The notes under the pieces were generated by a model. It saw only the letters and a program-made list of their open reading frames with translations, was not told the DNA's origin and searched no databases. From positions 25,807,638-25,871,637 of the forward strand of contig OZ059900.1 of assembly GCA_964057225.1 (NCBI GenBank): 64,000 nucleotides of DNA, read 5' to 3'. The translations under genes and the position numbers were made by a program. This stretch comes from Auanema rhodensis. Its lineage: Eukaryota > Nematoda > Chromadorea > Rhabditida > Rhabditidae. This document shows, in pieces, positions 59,698 through 64,000 of this stretch. Each line of letters starts with the position of its first letter. Within the stretch, counting starts at the first letter, position 1.

Positions 59698-62441
59698 ATG
59701 GGAAATACTGTGTTTTTGTATTTTTCTAGTGTTCAGCATGTGAAATGCTTCATTTTAGTATGTAACACGCTGAAATTCGTTGCATTTGACGACTCATATG
59801 AACAAAAATCGATTTAATCAATATTAGCCATAAGTGTGCCAAGTGCCCTCAGAATATGCTAATTTCCTTAATTTTCTAACCCCTGTTTTTTTGTCGTGAA
59901 AGTGGAACTAGACGTTGTACGAACAATTTTGAGCTAGGTTTCATTGACATTGCATGAGTTTGAACACATGAAATCGTAAGTCAAAACCTTGTTTACAGCG
60001 AAATTTCCAAAAACTGGTTTTCCAGCATAATAAAATATTTCTCATGGGAAATACTGTGTTTTTGTATTTTTCTAGTGTTCAGCAGGTAAAATGCTTCATT
60101 TTAGTATGTAACACGCTGAAATTCGTTGCATTTGACGACTCATATGAACAAAAATCGATTTAATCAATATTAGCCATAAGGGGCGTGCCCTCAGAATATG
60201 CTAATTTCCTTAATTTTCTAACCCCTGTTTTTTTGTCGTGAAAGTGGAGCTAGACGTTGTACGAACAATTTTGAGCTAGGTTTCATTGACATTGCATGAG
60301 TTTGAACACATGAAATCGTAAGTCAAAACCTTGTTTACAGCGAAATTTCCAAAAACTGGTTTTCCAGCATAATAAAATATTTCTCATGGGAAATACTGTG
60401 TTTTTGTATTTTTTTAGTGTTCAGCATGTAAAATGCGTCATTTTAGTATGTAAAACGCTGAAATTCGTTGCATTTGACGACTCATATGAACAAAAATCGA
60501 TTTTATCAATATTAGCCATAAGGGGTGTGCCCTCAGAATATGCTGATTTCCTTAATTTTCTAACCCCTGTTTTTTTGTCGTGAAAGTGGAACTAGACGTT
60601 GTACGAACAATTTTGAGCTAGGTTTCATTGACATTGCATGAGTTTGAACACATGAAATCGTAAGTCAAAACCTTGTTTACAGCGAAATTTCCAAAAACTG
60701 GTTTTCCAGCATAATACAATATTTCTCATGGGAAATACTGTGTTTTTTTATTTTTCTAGTGTTCAGAATGTAGAATGCTTCATTTTAGTATGTAACACGC
60801 TGAAATTCGTTGCATTTGACGACTCATATGAACAAAAATCGATTTAATCAATATTAGCCATAAGGGGCGTGCCCTCAGAATATGCTAATTTCCTTAATTT
60901 TCTAACCCCTGTTTTTTTGTCGTGAAAGTGGAACTAGACGTTGTACGAACAATTTTGAGCTAGGTTTCATTGACATTGCATGAGTTTGAACACATGAAAT
61001 CGTAAGTCAAAACCTTGTTTACAGCGAAATTTCCAAAAACTGGTTTTCCAGCATAATAAAATATTTCTCATGGGAAATACTGTGTTTTTGTATTTTTCTA
61101 GTGTTCAGCATGTGAAATGCTTCATTTTAGTATGTAACACGCTGAAATTCGTTGCATTTGACGACTCATATGAACAAAAATCGATTTAATCAATATTAGC
61201 CATAAGGGGCGTGCCCTCAGAATATGCTAATTTCCTTAATTTTCTAACCCCTGTTTTTTTGTCGTGAAAGTGGAACTAGACGTTGTACGAACAATTTTGA
61301 GCTAGGTTTCATTGACATTGCATGAGTTTGAACACATGAAATCGTAAGTCAAAACCTTGTTTACAGCGAAATTTCCAAAAACTGGTTTTCCAGCATAATA
61401 AAATATTTCTCATGGGAAAAACTGTGTTTTTGTATTTTTCTAGTGTTCAGCATGTAAAATGCTTCATTTTAGTATGTAACACGCTGAAATTTGTTGCATT
61501 TGACGACTCATATGAACAAAAATCGATTTAATCAATATTAGCCATAAGGGGCGTGCCCTCAGAATATGCTAATTTCCTTAATTTTCTAACCCCTGTTTTT
61601 TTGTCGTGAAAGTGGAACTAGACGTTGTACGAACAATTTTGAGCTAGGTTTCATTGACATTGCATGAGTTTGAACACATGAAATCGTAAGTCAAAACCTT
61701 GTTCACAGCGAAATTTCCAAAAACTGGTTTTCCAGCATAATAAAATATTTCTCAAGGGAAAAACTGTGTTTTTATATTTTTCTAGTGTTCAGCATGTGAA
61801 ATGCTTTATTTTAGTATGTAACACGCTGAAATTTGTTGCATTTGACGACTCATATGAACAAAAATCGATTTAATCAATATTAGCCATAAGGGGCGTGCCC
61901 TCAGAATATGCTAATTTCCTTAATTTTCTAACCCCTGTTTTTTTGTCGTGAAAGTGGAACTAGACGTTGTACGAACAATTTTGAGCTAGGTTTCATTGAC
62001 ATTGCATGAGTTTGAACACATGAAATCGTAAGTCAAAACCTTGTTTACAGCGAAATTTCCAAAAACTGGTTTTCCAGCATAATAAAATATTTCTCATGGG
62101 AAATACTGTGTTTTTGTATTTTTCTAGTGTTCAGCATGTGAAATGCTTCATTTTAGTATGTAACACGCTGAAATTCGTTGCATTTGACGACTCATATGAA
62201 CAAAAATCGATTTAATCAATATTAGCCATAAGTGTGCCAAGTGCCCTCAGAATATGCTAATTTCCTTAATTTTCTAACCCCTGTTTTTTTGTCGTGAAAG
62301 TGGAACTAGACGTTGTACGAACAATTTTGAGCTAGGTTTCATTGACATTGCATCAGTTTGAACACATGAAATCGTAAGTCAAAACCTTGTTTACAGCGAA
62401 ATTTCCAAAAACTGGTTTTCCAGCATAATAAAATATTTCTC
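59698..62441. repeat. Heptameric satellite segment bounded by two 4-bp-expanded monomers
   Basis: The monomers marked 59698 and 62096 are type G with GTGAAATGCTTC and carry AAGTGTGCCAAGTGCCCTC in place of AAGGGGCGTGCCCTC, making each 346 bp long. They lie 2398 bp apart, seven monomers plus 4 bp. Between them the order is G, A*, B'', G', K, D. K (marks 61412 and 62442) has GGAAAAACTG with GCTTC and AATTTGTTG. The two D copies after K share GTTCACAGC where others have GTTTACAGC or GTCTACAGC. Confidence 0.7.
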
Positions 62442-64000
62442 ATGGGAAAAACTGTGTTTTTGTATTTTTCTAGTGTTCAGCATGTAAAATGCTTCATTTT
62501 AGTATGTAACACGCTGAAATTTGTTGCATTTGACGACTCATATGAACAAAAATCGATTTAATCAATATTAGCCATAAGGGGCGTGCCCTCAGAATATGCT
62601 AATTTCCTTAATTTTCTAACCCCTGTTTTTTTGTCGTGAAAGTGGAACTAGACGTTGTACGAACAATTTTGAGCTAGGTTTCATTGACATTGCATGAGTT
62701 TGAACACATGAAATCGTAAGTCAAAACCTTGTTCACAGCGAAATTTCCAAAAACTGGTTTTCCAGCATAATAAAATATTTCTCAAGGGAAAAACTGTGTT
62801 TTTATATTTTTCTAGTGTTCAGCATGTGAAATGCTTTATTTTAGTATGTAACACGCTGAAATTTGTTGCATTTGACGACTCATATGAACAAAAATCGATT
62901 TAATCAATATTAGCCATAAGGGGCGTGCCCTCAGAATATGCTAATTTCCTTAATTTTCTAACCCCTGTTTTTTTGTCGTGAAAGTGGAACTAGACGTTGT
63001 ACGAACAATTTTGAGCTAGGTTTCATTGACATTGCATGAGTTTGAACACATGAAATCGTAAGTCAAAACCTTGTTTACAGCGAAATTTCCAAAAACTGGT
63101 TTTCCAGCATAATAAAATATTTCTCAAGGGAAAAACTGTGTTTTTATATTTTTCTAGTGTTCAGCATGTGAAATGCTTAATTTTAGTATGTAACACGCTG
63201 AAATTTGTTGCATTTGACGACTCATATGAACAAAAATCGATTTAATCAATATTAGCCATAAGGGGCGTGCCCTCAGAATATGCTAATTTCCTTAATTTTC
63301 TAACCCCTGTTTTTTTGTCGTGAAAGTGGAACTAGACGTTGTACGAACAATTTTGAGCTAGGTTTCATTGACATTGCATGAGTTTGAACACATGAAATCG
63401 TAAGTCAAAACCTTGTTTACAGCGAAATTTCCAAAAACTGGTTTTCCAGCATAATAAAATATTTCTCATGGGAAATACTGTGTTTTTGTATTTTTCTAGT
63501 GTTCAGCATGTAAAATGCTTCATTTTAGTATGTAACACGCTGAAATTCGTTGCATTTGACGACTCATATGAACAAAAATCGATTTAATCAATATTAGCCA
63601 TAAGGGGCGTGCCCTCAGAATATGCTAATTTCCTTAATTTTCTAACCCCTGTTTTTTTGTCGTGAAAGTGGAACTAGACGTTGTACGAACAATTTTGAGC
63701 TAGGTTTCATTGACATTGCATGAGTTTGAACACATGAAATCGTAAGTCAAAACCTTGTTTACAGCGAAATTTCCAAAAACTGGTTTTCCAGCATAATAAA
63801 ATATTTCTCATGGGAAATACTGTGTTTTTGTATTTTTTTAGTGTTCAGCATGTAAAATGCGTCATTTTAGTATGTAAAACGCTGAAATTCGTTGCATTTG
63901 ACGACTCATATGAACAAAAATCGATTTTATCAATATTAGCCATAAGGGGTGTGCCCTCAGAATATGCTGATTTCCTTAATTTTCTAACCCCTGTTTTTTT

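Larger units (their letters stand above)
41621..64000. repeat. 342-bp satellite array, right arm (about 65 monomers)
   Basis: The same satellite resumes in the same orientation immediately after the retroelement, at GCGTCATTTT, the exact continuation of the monomer cut at 37173. Register marks are at 41914, 42256 and every 342 bp to 59698, then 60044 to 62096, then 62442 to 63810, the shifts being two 4-bp expansions. The arm runs off the right edge. It uses types A, B, C, D, E and G, lacks typical F copies, and adds its own variants: A with TACTG instead of TACAG, A with GGGGTGTGCC and CTGATTTCC, B with a TTTTTTTATT run, and D with GCTTTATTTT. It carries more private point changes than the left arm. 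No host gene was seen. Confidence 0.98.

Noticed and set aside
1-64000. Hammerhead ribozyme embedded in the satellite, as in some animal satellites
   Set aside because: I looked for the conserved CTGATGA and GAAA core on both strands of the monomer and did not find it in a usable arrangement.

Overview
The window is eukaryotic, most likely from an animal genome. About 59.5 kb of it is one tandem satellite with a 342-bp monomer: roughly 109 copies at 1-37173 and 65 copies at 41621-64000, all in the same orientation. The array is broken only once, by a 4447-bp retroelement at 37174-41620. Satellite DNA at this scale, a candidate spliceosomal intron and a DIRS1-type tyrosine-recombinase retrotransposon all argue against a bacterial or organellar source. 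No host gene, rRNA, tRNA or CRISPR array was seen. The species cannot be named from the sequence.

Satellite. Monomer register is almost perfect: only four net length changes are visible in about 174 copies (one extra T near 10980, one missing T near 36970, and a 4-bp expansion near 59834 and again near 62232). I sort monomers into recurring types: A (TACAGTG plus a T7 run plus GCGTC), B (CAGAATGTAGAATG with GTACG), C (as B but TTGATATG), D (CTCAAGGG with GTGAAATGC), E (TCAACATG), F (GTAGCACACTG), G (CAGCATG with GTAACACG) and K (an F-like first part with a D-like AATTTGTTG). They are ordered into higher-order repeats. A block of about 4.4 kb recurs 16417 bp downstream (1-4400 and 16418-20817), and a second block recurs at an offset of 17443 bp (3951-8390 and 21394-25833). 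There are local pentamers (about 10.1-15.6 kb), hexamers (about 28.9-33.0 kb), trimers (about 34.4-36.4 kb), tetramers (about 46.7-49.4 kb) and an octamer duplicated in tandem (about 54.2-59.7 kb). Variation is confined largely to a 130-bp part of each monomer; the other 212 bp are nearly invariant.

Retroelement. Everything in it reads on the minus strand, so its 5' end is on the right. In element order it holds: a 176-bp terminal inverted repeat (41445-41620); a gag-like gene with an RS-rich N-terminus (41412-40687, perhaps spliced to 40608); a pol region split over two frames (40600-40199, then 40274-38601) carrying reverse transcriptase, RNase H and a C-terminal methyltransferase-like region; a tyrosine recombinase (38569-37682); an internal complementary region (37678-37603); a 3' untranslated stretch; and the second 176-bp inverted repeat with a one-sided 36-bp extension (37385-37174). 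The internal complementary region is the reverse complement of the two element ends joined head to tail, as expected for DIRS elements that replicate through a circle. Insertion is precise within the satellite, with AAT at both edges and no longer target duplication.

How the parts work together (family knowledge plus inference): Gag would package the RNA, RT/RNase H would make cDNA, the internal complementary region would allow the ends to be completed and circularised, and the tyrosine recombinase would insert the circle at a short AAT match. The inverted repeats appear identical, which suggests a recent insertion, but pol carries a -1 frame break at an A6 run, so this copy may not be autonomous.
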